Below are positions 16,238-24,787 of a stretch of DNA of 64,000 nucleotides, one piece after another. Origin of the DNA: Hyphomonadaceae bacterium (lineage in GTDB: Bacteria > Pseudomonadota > Alphaproteobacteria > Caulobacterales > Hyphomonadaceae); NCBI GenBank assembly GCA_028285145.1, contig JANQQC010000017.1, positions 25,551 through 89,550 of the forward strand, written 5' to 3'. The stretch's first letter is position 1; each line of letters starts with the position of its first letter. The position numbers and the translations under genes are program-made. The notes beneath the pieces are model-generated. The model had not been told where the DNA came from. It did not search any database and saw only the letters and a list, made by a program, of their open reading frames with translations.

Positions 16238-17635
16238 ATGTTTAAGACCAAATACTCCTTGAAAGCTCTGGGCGCTGCAGCGGCCCTCGGAGTCTCCACT
16301 ATCATTGCGTCAGTGCCGGCCCACGCCCAGTCACTCAGCGATGTCATTGACGCCGTGCGTCGCGACTCAAACCAGATGAGTGCCGAAGATCAGCAGCGCC
16401 TGGAAGAGTTCCAGCGTGACCGCAACGAGCAGTCTGCCCGTATGGCTGAAGCGCGCAGCGCACTTGCCCAGGCTGAAGCCCGTGGCAACGCTCTGAACGC
16501 CGAGTTTGACGCCAACGAGGCCGCGCTCAGCGACCTTCAGGCGCAGCTTGAAGCCGAAGCTGGTGATTTCGGTGAGCTTCTCGGTCAGTTCCGTACAGCG
16601 GCTGGTGAAACCATGCCGGAGATTTCCAACTCTTTCGCCAATTTCGACTATCCTGGCCGCGTCGAGGAGCTTTCCTCTGTCGCGCAAGCCCGGTCGCTTC
16701 CGACCCGCGCGGAACTCGACAGCCTGCCTCGCGCCATGCTGCGTGAGATGGTTGCTCAGTCCGAGGTCAAAACCTTCACTGCCGAAGTTGCCGGTGCAGG
16801 TCCGGATGGTGCGAACGCCGATGTCGAAGTGATGCGTATTGGCGTCTTTACTGCAGCCACAACAGACGGAGCCCGCTTCGTCGAAGTCATCGATCCCGGC
16901 CAGAACCAGGATACCTATCTGAAGGCATTTGATGCGCAACCCGCCGGTAACTATCGGTCCGCCATGACACGCATCATGAATGCGGGTCAGGACGAAGTTG
17001 TCCGCTCGCCGGTTGATCCGTCCAAAGGCGATCTCTTCGGTATTCTCGGTGACCTGCCAGGCATTGGTGACCGTCTCGAAGATGGCGGCCCTGTCGGTAA
17101 CATCATCCTGCTTCTTCTTGCGATCGGTGCCCTGTTTGCGCTGTTCAAGATCTTCACGCTCTTCACCATGGGCGGTGCCATGCGCCGCACGGCGAAGACC
17201 AAGCAGGCTGGCGACGGCAACCCGCTTGCCCGCGTGTTCGAAGTCTATGAAACGCATAAGCATCAGGATCTCGAAACGCTTGAACTGAAACTCGACGAGC
17301 AAATCCTGCAGGAAACGCCGAAGATCGAACGGTTCAACGATATCGTGAAGGTCCTCGCGGCGGTCGCCCCGCTGCTCGGCCTGCTCGGCACCGTTATCGG
17401 TATGATCATCACCTTCACCGCGATCACCATCTACGGTGCCGGCGATCCACAACTCATGGCCGACGGTATCTCGGTTGCTCTGATGACCACGGTGCTCGGT
17501 CTTGTCGCTGCAATCCCGCTTCTCCTTCTGCACGCGGTCGCGTCCTCCATGGCGCGTGGCAACCAGCAGATCCTTGACGAGCAGGCCGCTGGCCTGGTCG
17601 CGGAGCGCGCGGAACGCAGCGGGGCGGCGGCTTAG
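16238..17635 (+). CDS. Large MotA/TolQ/ExbB-family protein (TtpC-like)
   Basis: A 465-residue inner-membrane protein. A signal peptide (cleavage near PAHAQ) is followed by a periplasmic coiled coil (about 35-115), a periplasmic domain and a C-terminal ExbB/TolQ proton-channel domain (about 285-460) with three membrane helices. The signature is VLAAVAPLLGLLGTVIGMIITF. This enlarged ExbB with a periplasmic extension resembles TtpC of Vibrio TonB2 systems. It would form part of the proton-driven motor energising TonB. The gap to exbB is 25 nt. Confidence 0.87.
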   Translation: MFKTKYSLKALGAAAALGVSTIIASVPAHAQSLSDVIDAVRRDSNQMSAEDQQRLEEFQRDRNEQSARMAEARSALAQAEARGNALNAEFDANEAALSDLQAQLEAEAGDFGELLGQFRTAAGETMPEISNSFANFDYPGRVEELSSVAQARSLPTRAELDSLPRAMLREMVAQSEVKTFTAEVAGAGPDGANADVEVMRIGVFTAATTDGARFVEVIDPGQNQDTYLKAFDAQPAGNYRSAMTRIMNAGQDEVVRSPVDPSKGDLFGILGDLPGIGDRLEDGGPVGNIILLLLAIGALFALFKIFTLFTMGGAMRRTAKTKQAGDGNPLARVFEVYETHKHQDLETLELKLDEQILQETPKIERFNDIVKVLAAVAPLLGLLGTVIGMIITFTAITIYGAGDPQLMADGISVALMTTVLGLVAAIPLLLLHAVASSMARGNQQILDEQAAGLVAERAERSGAAA

Positions 17636-17660
17636 GCCGCCGTAGAGGGAGACGAGCCCG

Positions 17661-18170
17661 ATGGGACTCGCAGACCTTCAAGCCTTTCTTGACCGGGGTG
17701 GACCAGTCCTCCTTGTGATCATGGCAGCCACATTCATCATGTGGGCCCTGATCCTGGAACGCCTGTTCTACTTCCGGTTTGCGCACAAGGCTGTTGCGGA
17801 AGAGGCGGTACAGGAGTGGCAGTCGCGCTCCGATCGCTCATCTACTTATGCGCACTGGGTGAAAGACAAGATCGTGTCAGAGGTCCGCCAGAAGGCGGAG
17901 CAGAATGTCAGCATGACAAAAGCAATGGTTGCCCTGGCACCATTGCTGGGTCTGCTGGGCACTGTGACGGGGATGGTGTCGGTCTTCGACATCATGGCCA
18001 TCACTGCCGGTGCAGATGCCAAGGCGATGTCGGCCGGTGTCTCCCGCGCCACGATTCCGACCATGGCCGGTATGGTCGCGTCGCTTTCGGGCATCCTGTT
18101 CACATCAGGCATGGACCGGCGGGTCAACCGCTCTGTTCAGGCCGTTGAAGACAGTCTGGAGATGCACTGA
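17661..18170 (+). CDS. exbB: ExbB/TolQ-family biopolymer transport protein
   Basis: A 169-residue three-helix proton-channel subunit of the TonB motor. The signature MVALAPLLGLLGTVTGMVSVF lies near residue 95, with the N-terminal helix at about 14-32 and a third helix near 135-155. The shorter cytoplasmic N-terminus is typical of second ExbB copies in TonB2-type operons. Its stop overlaps the start of the first exbD (TGATG). Confidence 0.92.
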   Translation: MGLADLQAFLDRGGPVLLVIMAATFIMWALILERLFYFRFAHKAVAEEAVQEWQSRSDRSSTYAHWVKDKIVSEVRQKAEQNVSMTKAMVALAPLLGLLGTVTGMVSVFDIMAITAGADAKAMSAGVSRATIPTMAGMVASLSGILFTSGMDRRVNRSVQAVEDSLEMH

Positions 18171-18580
18171 TGCGGGGACGCCATACCAAACCGCCTGAAG
18201 AGGCCGAGGTAAACCTGACGCCGATGCTCGACGTCGTGTTTATCCTGCTCATCTTCTTCATTGTCACGGCGACCTTTACTCAGGAGGAAGCGCTCGGTCT
18301 TGAACCGCCGCCCCCACCACCGCCGCCGGACCAGATCATTGAACCGCAGCCATCCATCGTTATCTATATTGATGAAGACGGGTTGATCCGCGTGAACAGC
18401 CGTCTGGCCGATATCAGCGCCGTGCGCGCCAATATCGAGCGCCTGAAAGCTGAGACACCGGAAAGTGCGGTGATCATTCAGGCTCACCCGGATGCAAAAA
18501 GTGGTTTGATCGTCTCTGTTCGAGACCAGGCTGCCAGCGCCGGAATCGAGGCCGTCAACGTGGTCTTGAGCGCAAGTTAG
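18170..18580 (+). CDS. exbD: ExbD/TolR-family protein, copy 1
   Basis: A 136-residue protein with a single membrane helix and the ExbD signature NLTPMLDVVFILLIFFIVTATF (shown in shortened form: NLTPMLDVVFILL), in which the membrane Asp takes part in proton movement. A run of seven prolines with a Glu-Pro linker follows at about 44-52, then the periplasmic domain. It starts inside the exbB stop codon (TGATG). A second, non-identical exbD follows after 9 nt. Confidence 0.92.
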   Translation: MRGRHTKPPEEAEVNLTPMLDVVFILLIFFIVTATFTQEEALGLEPPPPPPPPDQIIEPQPSIVIYIDEDGLIRVNSRLADISAVRANIERLKAETPESAVIIQAHPDAKSGLIVSVRDQAASAGIEAVNVVLSAS

Positions 18581-18589
18581 GAGGACGAC

Positions 18590-19009
18590 ATGGCTAGAAG
18601 AAAACGCGCCCTCCATGCCAATGGCGGAAGCTCTGAAGACGATGTGAACCTGACGCCGATGCTCGACGTTGTGTTCATTCTGCTGATCTTTTTCATCGTG
18701 ACGGCTCAGTTCATCAAGGAGCCGGGTGTCGACATCTCACGGACCGATGTGGACAATCAGGAGCGGGTTCGCCCGCTTGCTATCCTTGTCGCGATTGACG
18801 AAAACAGCGATATCTACGTTGATAAGCAAATCGTTGATCCAAACGAGATCGGCTTCACCTTGCGTGAAATGCGCGAGGACAATCCGAAGGGCGAAATTGT
18901 CGTTCAGGCGGATAATGATGCCCGGGCAGAAGTGCTCGTTGGCCTTATGGAAGCCATAAGTGAGGTTGATGCTTCGACATCGATCAATATTTCGGTCGAG
19001 CAGGACTAG
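18590..19009 (+). CDS. exbD: ExbD/TolR-family protein, copy 2
   Basis: A 139-residue paralogue of the preceding gene. It has the same membrane motif (NLTPMLDVVFILLIFF) with the conserved Asp, but lacks the proline run and has a different periplasmic domain (VDISRTDVDNQERVRPL). TTAGGAGGACGAC precedes the ATG, a strong ribosome site. Two ExbD chains per operon suggest a heteromeric ExbD pair in the motor. tonB follows after 15 nt. Confidence 0.92.
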   Translation: MARRKRALHANGGSSEDDVNLTPMLDVVFILLIFFIVTAQFIKEPGVDISRTDVDNQERVRPLAILVAIDENSDIYVDKQIVDPNEIGFTLREMREDNPKGEIVVQADNDARAEVLVGLMEAISEVDASTSINISVEQD

Positions 19010-19024
19010 AGGAGCAAGATTCAA

Positions 19025-19651
19025 ATGTTCAACAATCCCCTGGTTCGGGTCGTTATCGGTATCCCGGTCGCCGCCTTTGTCACATGGCTGCTTTATGTAT
19101 TCATGATGACGGCGATCACGCCGAATGAGATCCAACTGAACGAAGAAGAGCAGCGAACGCTGGAAGCGATCACGCCGCAGCAGGACACGACCGAGGTTCG
19201 TCTCCGCCAGCGCTCGAAAGCCAACAAGCTGGACGCGGCGAACAAGCCTCCGCCACCTCCAAAGCTGTCTTCGGCGAAGTCGCAGATCGATCTGCCAACG
19301 CCCTCCATTCAGGGGGCTGCGCCGACAGAGCTCAACTTTGATCGTGTGCAGTCGCTGGCAATTGATCCGGTTGCTATCTCTGACCGGGATGCCCAGCCGA
19401 TCCGTCCACCTGCCCCGTCCTATCCGCAGCGCGCTGCTGAGCGCGGTGTTGAGGGCAGTTGCGATGTTCGCTTCGATGTCGATACGCGTGGGCGACCATA
19501 CAATGTTGAAGCAACCTGCACGGATAACATTTTCAAACGTGAAGCCGAACGCGCTGTGAACCGCGTTGAGTTTGCGCCGAAGATCATCCGTGGCCAGGCG
19601 GCTGAGCGGCGGAATGTGGTCTATCCGCTGGAGTTCACACTCCGCGAATAG
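19025..19651 (+). CDS. tonB: TonB-family energy transducer, copy 1
   Basis: A 208-residue protein with an N-terminal membrane anchor (about 8-30), a Pro-rich periplasmic region (PPPPPK near 75) and a C-terminal TonB domain (about 120-205) containing YPQRAAERGVEGSCDVRFDV and ending VVYPLEFTL. The two cysteines of the protein lie in GSCDVRF and EATCTD, about 20 residues apart; both are shared by the second TonB. A strong terminator follows, so it closes the first transcription unit. Confidence 0.9.
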   Translation: MFNNPLVRVVIGIPVAAFVTWLLYVFMMTAITPNEIQLNEEEQRTLEAITPQQDTTEVRLRQRSKANKLDAANKPPPPPKLSSAKSQIDLPTPSIQGAAPTELNFDRVQSLAIDPVAISDRDAQPIRPPAPSYPQRAAERGVEGSCDVRFDVDTRGRPYNVEATCTDNIFKREAERAVNRVEFAPKIIRGQAAERRNVVYPLEFTLRE

Positions 19652-19675
19652 ATAAGCCCAAACAATTCCAAGACG

Positions 19676-19704
19676 AAAAGGGAGGCTTCGCGCCTCCCTT
19701 TCTT
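19676..19704 (+). terminator. Intrinsic terminator after tonB copy 1
   Basis: A perfect 10-bp stem (AAAGGGAGGC at 19677-19686 with GCCTCCCTTT at 19692-19701) with loop TTCGC, followed by CTT. It separates the first TonB from the second and should insulate the two transcription units, at least in part. Confidence 0.85.
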
Positions 19705-19791
19705 ATACTCTTGCTTGCGGGGTTGACGTTGGGGAAAGCTTCTCCAATATTTGAAGCCTACAAAGGCGAACAAGAGACCGGCAGCACACGA

Positions 19792-20439
19792 ATGACGTCG
19801 AAAAACCAGCAGCAGCGAAAAAGATTTGGCACCGCTCGCCGTAGTCTTGTCGCTCTCCTGCCGGCCGCCATCGTCACCGGCATTCTGTATCTCGCCATGG
19901 ACCGAATGATCATTGTTGAGGAGGTCCAGCTTGCGAAAGCGCCTGAGCGAACCCTCGCGGTAATAACGCCCATGATTGAGGACACTACGGACCCGCTGCC
20001 AACCAGAACACAGCCGGAGCGTATGGATGCCGTTACACCACCGCCTCCTCCGAAGCTCGGCATTCAGCGGGACAACGTCGTTCTGCCCGTGGTTAACCTT
20101 ACCGGCAGCGCGCCGAAGGCGTTGGATTTCGTTGGCATCAGGAAGATTGCCTATCCGCCTGCTGCGATTGGGGATCGGGGGCTTGTGGTCATTCGCCCAC
20201 CGGTTCCGGCTTATCCGTCGTCCGCCGCGGTTCGTCGACTGGAAGGCAAGTGCGACGTCCGATTCGATGTCGACTCGCGCGGGCGGCCTTTCAATGTGAA
20301 TGCAGTCTGCAGCGATGACGTTTTCAAGCGAGCGGCCGAGCGGGCCGTTGCAAGCGCGGAGTTCGCTCCGAGGATTGTCGATGATCGGCCTGTCGAGCGG
20401 CGGAATGTCGTTTATCCGGTGAATTTCAGCCTCCGCTGA
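19792..20439 (+). CDS. tonB: TonB-family energy transducer, copy 2
   Basis: A 215-residue paralogue of the preceding TonB. A basic N-terminus is followed by a membrane helix (about 22-40), a proline run (PPPPPK near 85) and a C-terminal domain with CDVRFDVDSRGRPFNV and a second Cys (AVCSD), matching the first copy. I chose ATG 19792; a frame open from 19711 would start next to the terminator. No clear ribosome site is visible. It follows the terminator, so it may be expressed independently. Confidence 0.82.
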   Translation: MTSKNQQQRKRFGTARRSLVALLPAAIVTGILYLAMDRMIIVEEVQLAKAPERTLAVITPMIEDTTDPLPTRTQPERMDAVTPPPPPKLGIQRDNVVLPVVNLTGSAPKALDFVGIRKIAYPPAAIGDRGLVVIRPPVPAYPSSAAVRRLEGKCDVRFDVDSRGRPFNVNAVCSDDVFKRAAERAVASAEFAPRIVDDRPVERRNVVYPVNFSLR

Positions 20440-20467
20440 CGGATATATCGGCATAAATTTGACGCAA

Positions 20468-20486
20468 GTGAATGATAACGATTACC
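20468..20486. promoter_or_regulatory. Fur-box-like sequence upstream of the TPR gene
   Basis: The 19-nt site contains AATGATAACGATTA, which matches 12 of 14 positions of the core AATGATAATCATTA of the classical E. coli Fur box and 14 of 19 overall by my hand alignment. It lies 128 nt before the TPR gene, in a locus expected to respond to iron. Alphaproteobacteria often use other iron regulators (Irr, RirA), so the assignment is tentative. Confidence 0.4.
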
Positions 20487-20613
20487 GCAAGTGCTCTGAG
20501 CAGTGGCACTGCTGACAAATTCTATCGGAAATCCCTGTGAAGCGCTTGAATGATCAGGGAAGTTCCGGTTCATTACCGCTAAGCCGTCTGAAGACGGAGA
20601 GGAGTGAGACACC

Positions 20614-22020
20614 ATGGGTATCAAGGCGATTTTGAAGGGTGCGATCGTGTGCGGTGCGCTGACAGCGTTCGGCGCGGGTGCGGCGATGGCGCAAGCCGCA
20701 GGTTGCGCGGAAACGCAGTTTGGCGCGAAGACCGGTGAAACCTATCTGAAGGCCGAAACTGAACTCATCGCGAACGAAAATCCGCAGGCTGCATTGGCAG
20801 AGCTGAACAGGCTGCGCGCGATGGAATTGAACTGTTACGAACAGGGTGCGGTGCTGCGTCTCGGCGCAGCAATCAAGATTCAGGTTGGCGACTATGATGG
20901 TGCTGTGCGCGATCTGGAGACGGCGCTGAACCAGGGCTACATTCCTGCAAGCGAGAGCGCGACGACCTATTACAATATTGCTCAGATCTACCTGACCCAG
21001 GAAAACTTGGAGAAGTCCTTCGAGTATATGACTCGCTGGATTGATGCGGGTGGCCAGCCCGATCGTGATCAGAAGTGGCAGCTCGCTGTGATCAGTCATC
21101 GGATGGATGACAACACAGAGGCGCTTCGCTGGGCAGAGGAAGTGTTCGAGCAGGATGGCCCTGGGGCCACGCGCGAAGTCTATGACTTCTTGATCTACCT
21201 CTACGACGCGACGAACAACCTCGCCAGGAAAGCTGAACTTCTTGAAGTCCTGCTGGCACGGGACCCCACAGATCGCCAGCTCTGGGATGCAATCTCAGGT
21301 GACTATTTCAAGGCCGACGATGAGCGTAAGGCGTTCGAGGTTCAGAAAGCCATGTATCTTGGCGGTCTTCTGGAAACAGAAGACGAGCTGATGCGGATCG
21401 TGAACTTCTACAACCGCTTCAATGCGCCATTCCACGCCGCGCAAATCCTCGAAAAGGAAATGAATGCGGGCCGCATTGAGCAGGACTTTGAGAAGCTCGA
21501 ACTGCTGGCGAACCTCTATCAGGTTGCTCGCGAGTATGAGAAAGCGATTCCCGTGATTGAGCGCGCCGCTCAAGTCGGCGGATCGCAGGCTGGTGCGATG
21601 TATGAGCGCTTGGGCCGCTCCTATTCCGAGCTTCAGGATTGGGAGAACACAGAGGAATCGTTGACCAAGGCCTTGAACACCGGTGGCGTGAAGGACGCTG
21701 GTCTTGCCTGGGTTCTGATCGGTCAGTCTCGTTATGAACGTGGAGACCGCTCGGGTGCCCGCGATGCGTTCCGGAGTGCCAACAATCGCGGTGGACGCGG
21801 CTGGCTCGCCTTCATGGATTCCGAGGAGCGCACTGAAGTCGCCCTTGCCCGGTTCGACCTGCAAAGCGCCGTACTGGAGCTGACCAATGAGAAAGAGGTC
21901 TGCGACCGCCTGAAAGTGCTGGGCGATGAGGGCCTGCCGGAAGGTTGCGCAACGGTTGAGGAGCGTCTCGAAGAAGCGAACGGCGCACTTGGCGAGTTCG
22001 ACGAGCGTAACAACATCTGA
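20614..22020 (+). CDS. Tetratricopeptide repeat protein of the TonB locus
   Basis: A 468-residue exported protein with a signal peptide ending GAAMAQAA (about residue 29) and multiple TPR helices, for example TTYYNIAQIYLTQENLEKSF and AGAMYERLGRSYSELQDWEN. TPR proteins of this kind follow tonB in extended TonB2-type operons and are thought to assist the transducer in the periplasm. GGAGAGGAGTGAG gives a strong ribosome site. A 174-nt gap with a Fur-box-like site suggests its own promoter. A strong terminator follows. Confidence 0.85.
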   Translation: MGIKAILKGAIVCGALTAFGAGAAMAQAAGCAETQFGAKTGETYLKAETELIANENPQAALAELNRLRAMELNCYEQGAVLRLGAAIKIQVGDYDGAVRDLETALNQGYIPASESATTYYNIAQIYLTQENLEKSFEYMTRWIDAGGQPDRDQKWQLAVISHRMDDNTEALRWAEEVFEQDGPGATREVYDFLIYLYDATNNLARKAELLEVLLARDPTDRQLWDAISGDYFKADDERKAFEVQKAMYLGGLLETEDELMRIVNFYNRFNAPFHAAQILEKEMNAGRIEQDFEKLELLANLYQVAREYEKAIPVIERAAQVGGSQAGAMYERLGRSYSELQDWENTEESLTKALNTGGVKDAGLAWVLIGQSRYERGDRSGARDAFRSANNRGGRGWLAFMDSEERTEVALARFDLQSAVLELTNEKEVCDRLKVLGDEGLPEGCATVEERLEEANGALGEFDERNNI

Positions 22021-22043
22021 TCGTCTCATCGATAGACATGAAC

Positions 22044-22080
22044 AAAGCCCCGGACTTCAATGGTCCGGGGCTTTTTCTTT
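22044..22080. terminator. Bidirectional intrinsic terminator between the TPR gene and the S9 peptidase
   Basis: A perfect 12-bp stem (AAAGCCCCGGAC at 22044-22055 with GTCCGGGGCTTT at 22063-22074) encloses a 7-nt loop and is followed by TTCTTT, a good U-tract for the TPR transcript. In the opposite direction it has A/T only in part, but the stem serves both convergent genes. Confidence 0.9.
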
Positions 22081-22098
22081 TTGGGCCATGACACCCGC

Positions 22099-24198
22099 TC
22101 AGGAGTCGATGCCGACGGCGCGGAGCGCGAAGGCAAACTCCACAGCCGTTTCCTTCAGGCCTTCGAATCGGCCCGATGCGCCGCCATGTCCAGCTTCCAT
22201 ATTGATACGCAGATAGTATGGCCCCGCATCGGGAGCCTCATGGCGAAGCTTGGCGGCCCACTTGGCTGGCTCCCAGTAAGTGACGCGCGGATCAGACAGG
22301 CCGCCTGTGATAAGCATTTGCGGGTAAGGCTTGGCCTCGACCTGATCGTAGGGTGAGTAGGTTTGGATCGTGTCGTAGTCTCCCGCGCTTTTGAGCGGGT
22401 TCCCCCATTCCGGCCATTCCGGTGGGGTGAGAGGGAGGCTTTCGTCCGACATGGTATTGAGCACATCAACGAATGGCACCGCCGCGACGATGCCCGCGAA
22501 GAGATCAGGATCCATATTCGCCGCTGCGCCCATCAGAAGACCGCCAGCAGATCCGCCCAGTCCGACGACGCGTCCCTCGGACGTGTAACCCTCTGCGACC
22601 AGATGGCGGCCTGCGGAAAGATAGTCGCGAAACGTATTGGTTTTCTTGTCGAGCTTGCCATCCAGATACCACTGATACCCTTTCGCCATGGAGCCGCGCG
22701 GATGGACGATTGCGTACACCATTCCACGATCGACCAGCGACAGGCGGCTGGTACGGAAGTCCGCCGGGATCGTCATGCCGTATGATCCGTACCCATAGAG
22801 CAGGAGCGGTGCCGAGCCATCGAGCGGCGTGTCTCTGTGCCGGAGGACCGTCACCGGGATCTGTTCACCGTCATGCGCGGGGGCCATCAAGCGGCTGGCG
22901 ACGTAATCGTTCGCATTGTGGCCGGACGGGACTTCGCGCGTTTTGCGCAGCGTACGTTCGCGCGTCTGCATGTGGTAGTCGAAGACCTGATCGGGGGTTG
23001 TCGGCGAGGCGTAGCCGAACCTCATAGTCGGCGTGTCGTATTCGAGGCCGCCCGACAGTCCGAGATCGTAGGCGCTTTCATCAAACGAGATTTCGTGTTC
23101 GTCACCGCTGATCCGGGCGCGCACGACCAGTCTGGGCAGGCCGTTCTCGCGTTCCATGCGCACAAGGAAATCCTTGTAGGCGTCCAGCCCGAGCAGAAGC
23201 ACGCCGGGCCGATGGGGCAGGAGGTCCTGCCAGGCATCACGGCCGGGTGTGTCGATCGCCGTCGTCACCAGTTTGAAGTCCACTGCGCCGTCCGCATTGG
23301 TCAGAATGAAGAATTGCTCATCATGATGGGTGACGCTGTATTCGATGCCCGCTTCGCGCGGGGCGATGAGAACGGGCTCTGTTCCGGGCGCGTCGGCGCG
23401 GATGTACCACCATTCCGATGTCGTGTGATTGTGGGTCGAGATGAAGATGAAGTCTCCGGACTCCGACGTGTCGAGGCCGACAAAGAAGCCCGGATCGGCC
23501 TCCTCATAGACCAACTCGTCTTCATCGTTCCCAAGCGCGCGGTAAAAGACGGCCGAAGGGCGGCCATTGGTATCGCGCTTCACCCAGTAAAGGCCATCAG
23601 ACCCCGCCGTCCAGGCAAAGTCGCCATGGGTGTTTTCAATTGCGAGACCGGTATCCTTGCCCGTTACCAGATCGCGGACTTTTAGCGTGTAGTACTCACT
23701 GCCCTGATCGTCATAGGCATAGGCCAGCAGCTTGTGATCTCTTGAGTGCTCAACGCCGCCAATCTTGTAGAAAGCCTGACCGTCGCCCTCCTTGTCACCG
23801 TCCAGCAGGATCGTTTCTGGTGCGTCTTCATCGAATGCCCTGGCTGAGGGACGGCGCGCGAAAACCGGGTACTCACCACCCTGCCGGTAACGCGTATAAT
23901 AGGCGAACGGGCCGTCCGTATCGGGTACCGAGCTGTCATCTTCCTTGATGCGGCCACGCATCTCCTTGAACAGCGTCTCACGAAGGGCCTTCGTCGGATC
24001 TTCCAGGGCTGCCTTGGTGTAGGCGTTCTCCGCCTCCAGGTATTCGCGGACATCGGCGCGCAGGACCGAGGGATCCTGCATCACCTGCTGCCAGTTCTCG
24101 TCCTTCAGCCAGTGATACGGGTCGATCCGTCTACGGCCCACCTGTTCGATTTCAACAGGGTCCCGCTTGGCGGTTGGCGGCATAAGTGTTGAAACCAT
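22099..24198 (-). CDS. S9 family peptidase (oligopeptidase B-like)
   Basis: A prolyl-oligopeptidase-family serine peptidase of about 699 residues. The N-terminal beta-propeller begins after DPYHWLKDENW, and the C-terminal alpha/beta hydrolase domain carries the triad: Ser in GLGGSAGGLLMG, Asp in GLSDPRVTYWEP and His in MEAGHGGASGRF. The residue GYGSYG precedes the active Ser. Oligopeptidase B (PtrB) cleaves after basic residues in short peptides. The start is uncertain: ATG 24198 has AGGA about 10 nt upstream, and 24240 or 24183 are possible. No signal peptide. Confidence 0.9.
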   Translation of the reverse strand: MVSTLMPPTAKRDPVEIEQVGRRRIDPYHWLKDENWQQVMQDPSVLRADVREYLEAENAYTKAALEDPTKALRETLFKEMRGRIKEDDSSVPDTDGPFAYYTRYRQGGEYPVFARRPSARAFDEDAPETILLDGDKEGDGQAFYKIGGVEHSRDHKLLAYAYDDQGSEYYTLKVRDLVTGKDTGLAIENTHGDFAWTAGSDGLYWVKRDTNGRPSAVFYRALGNDEDELVYEEADPGFFVGLDTSESGDFIFISTHNHTTSEWWYIRADAPGTEPVLIAPREAGIEYSVTHHDEQFFILTNADGAVDFKLVTTAIDTPGRDAWQDLLPHRPGVLLLGLDAYKDFLVRMERENGLPRLVVRARISGDEHEISFDESAYDLGLSGGLEYDTPTMRFGYASPTTPDQVFDYHMQTRERTLRKTREVPSGHNANDYVASRLMAPAHDGEQIPVTVLRHRDTPLDGSAPLLLYGYGSYGMTIPADFRTSRLSLVDRGMVYAIVHPRGSMAKGYQWYLDGKLDKKTNTFRDYLSAGRHLVAEGYTSEGRVVGLGGSAGGLLMGAAANMDPDLFAGIVAAVPFVDVLNTMSDESLPLTPPEWPEWGNPLKSAGDYDTIQTYSPYDQVEAKPYPQMLITGGLSDPRVTYWEPAKWAAKLRHEAPDAGPYYLRINMEAGHGGASGRFEGLKETAVEFAFALRAVGIDS

Positions 24199-24310
24199 AG
24201 CGAAGGCATCCTGCAATGTGTGCGGCGGTGGCGGCCGCATTTAAGCTCAAGTGGGGAAGGTCTTGCGGGCAAGTCGCCTGTAGACTCAAGTGTATCGAGT
24301 GGTCTGTGCG

Positions 24311-24727
24311 TCAGATCTCGTCTGCCGGCCGGAACTCCAGAACCACACCGTTGATGCACCATCGTTGCCCCGTCGGCGGTGGCCCATCCTTGAACACATG
24401 GCCCTGATGCAGGCCGCATATCGCGCAGTGGCACTCTGTCCGCGGCAGAACGAGTTTGAAGTCCGTTTTTGTCTCGATCACATTGTCCGACACCGGTTTC
24501 CAGTAGCTCGGCCAACCCGTCCCGGAATCGAATTTGTGCTCCGAAGACCAGAGTGCCGTTCCGCAGCCGACGCAGTGATAGAGGCCGTCTCGTTTCTCGT
24601 CGTTGAAATTGCCGGGAGAGAAGGCGCGTTCAGTGCCTTCCTTCACGCCAACATGAAACTGTTCCGGCGTGAGCAGCTCGCGCCATTCGGCATCGCTTCT
24701 TTTGATCTTGGCGGGGGCGTCAGTCAT
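24311..24727 (-). CDS. msrB: Peptide-methionine (R)-S-oxide reductase MsrB
   Basis: A 138-residue repair enzyme that reduces methionine-R-sulfoxide in proteins. Zinc ligands are HCVGCG (C52, C55) and HCAICG (C101, C104). The substrate-binding motif is SGTGWPSYW, and the catalytic cysteine is C124 in QRWCINGVVLEF, where the usual Ser after Asn is Gly. GGAG lies 7 nt upstream of the ATG. No msrA is adjacent. It is cytosolic, with no signal peptide. Confidence 0.94.
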   Translation of the reverse strand: MTDAPAKIKRSDAEWRELLTPEQFHVGVKEGTERAFSPGNFNDEKRDGLYHCVGCGTALWSSEHKFDSGTGWPSYWKPVSDNVIETKTDFKLVLPRTECHCAICGLHQGHVFKDGPPPTGQRWCINGVVLEFRPADEI

Positions 24728-24787
24728 GTCTGGCTCCGATTGTTTCAGGCCAGATATAGGCGCGACAGCCCCCGCCGGAAACCAAGT

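Noticed and set aside
16367..17533. 388-codon antisense frame over the large ExbB gene
   Set aside because: It mirrors the strongly coding plus strand, has no domain and no context; the plus strand carries clear ExbB motifs.
22837..23685. 282-codon plus-strand frame within the S9 peptidase
   Set aside because: Shadow frame; the minus strand holds the complete peptidase with its triad.
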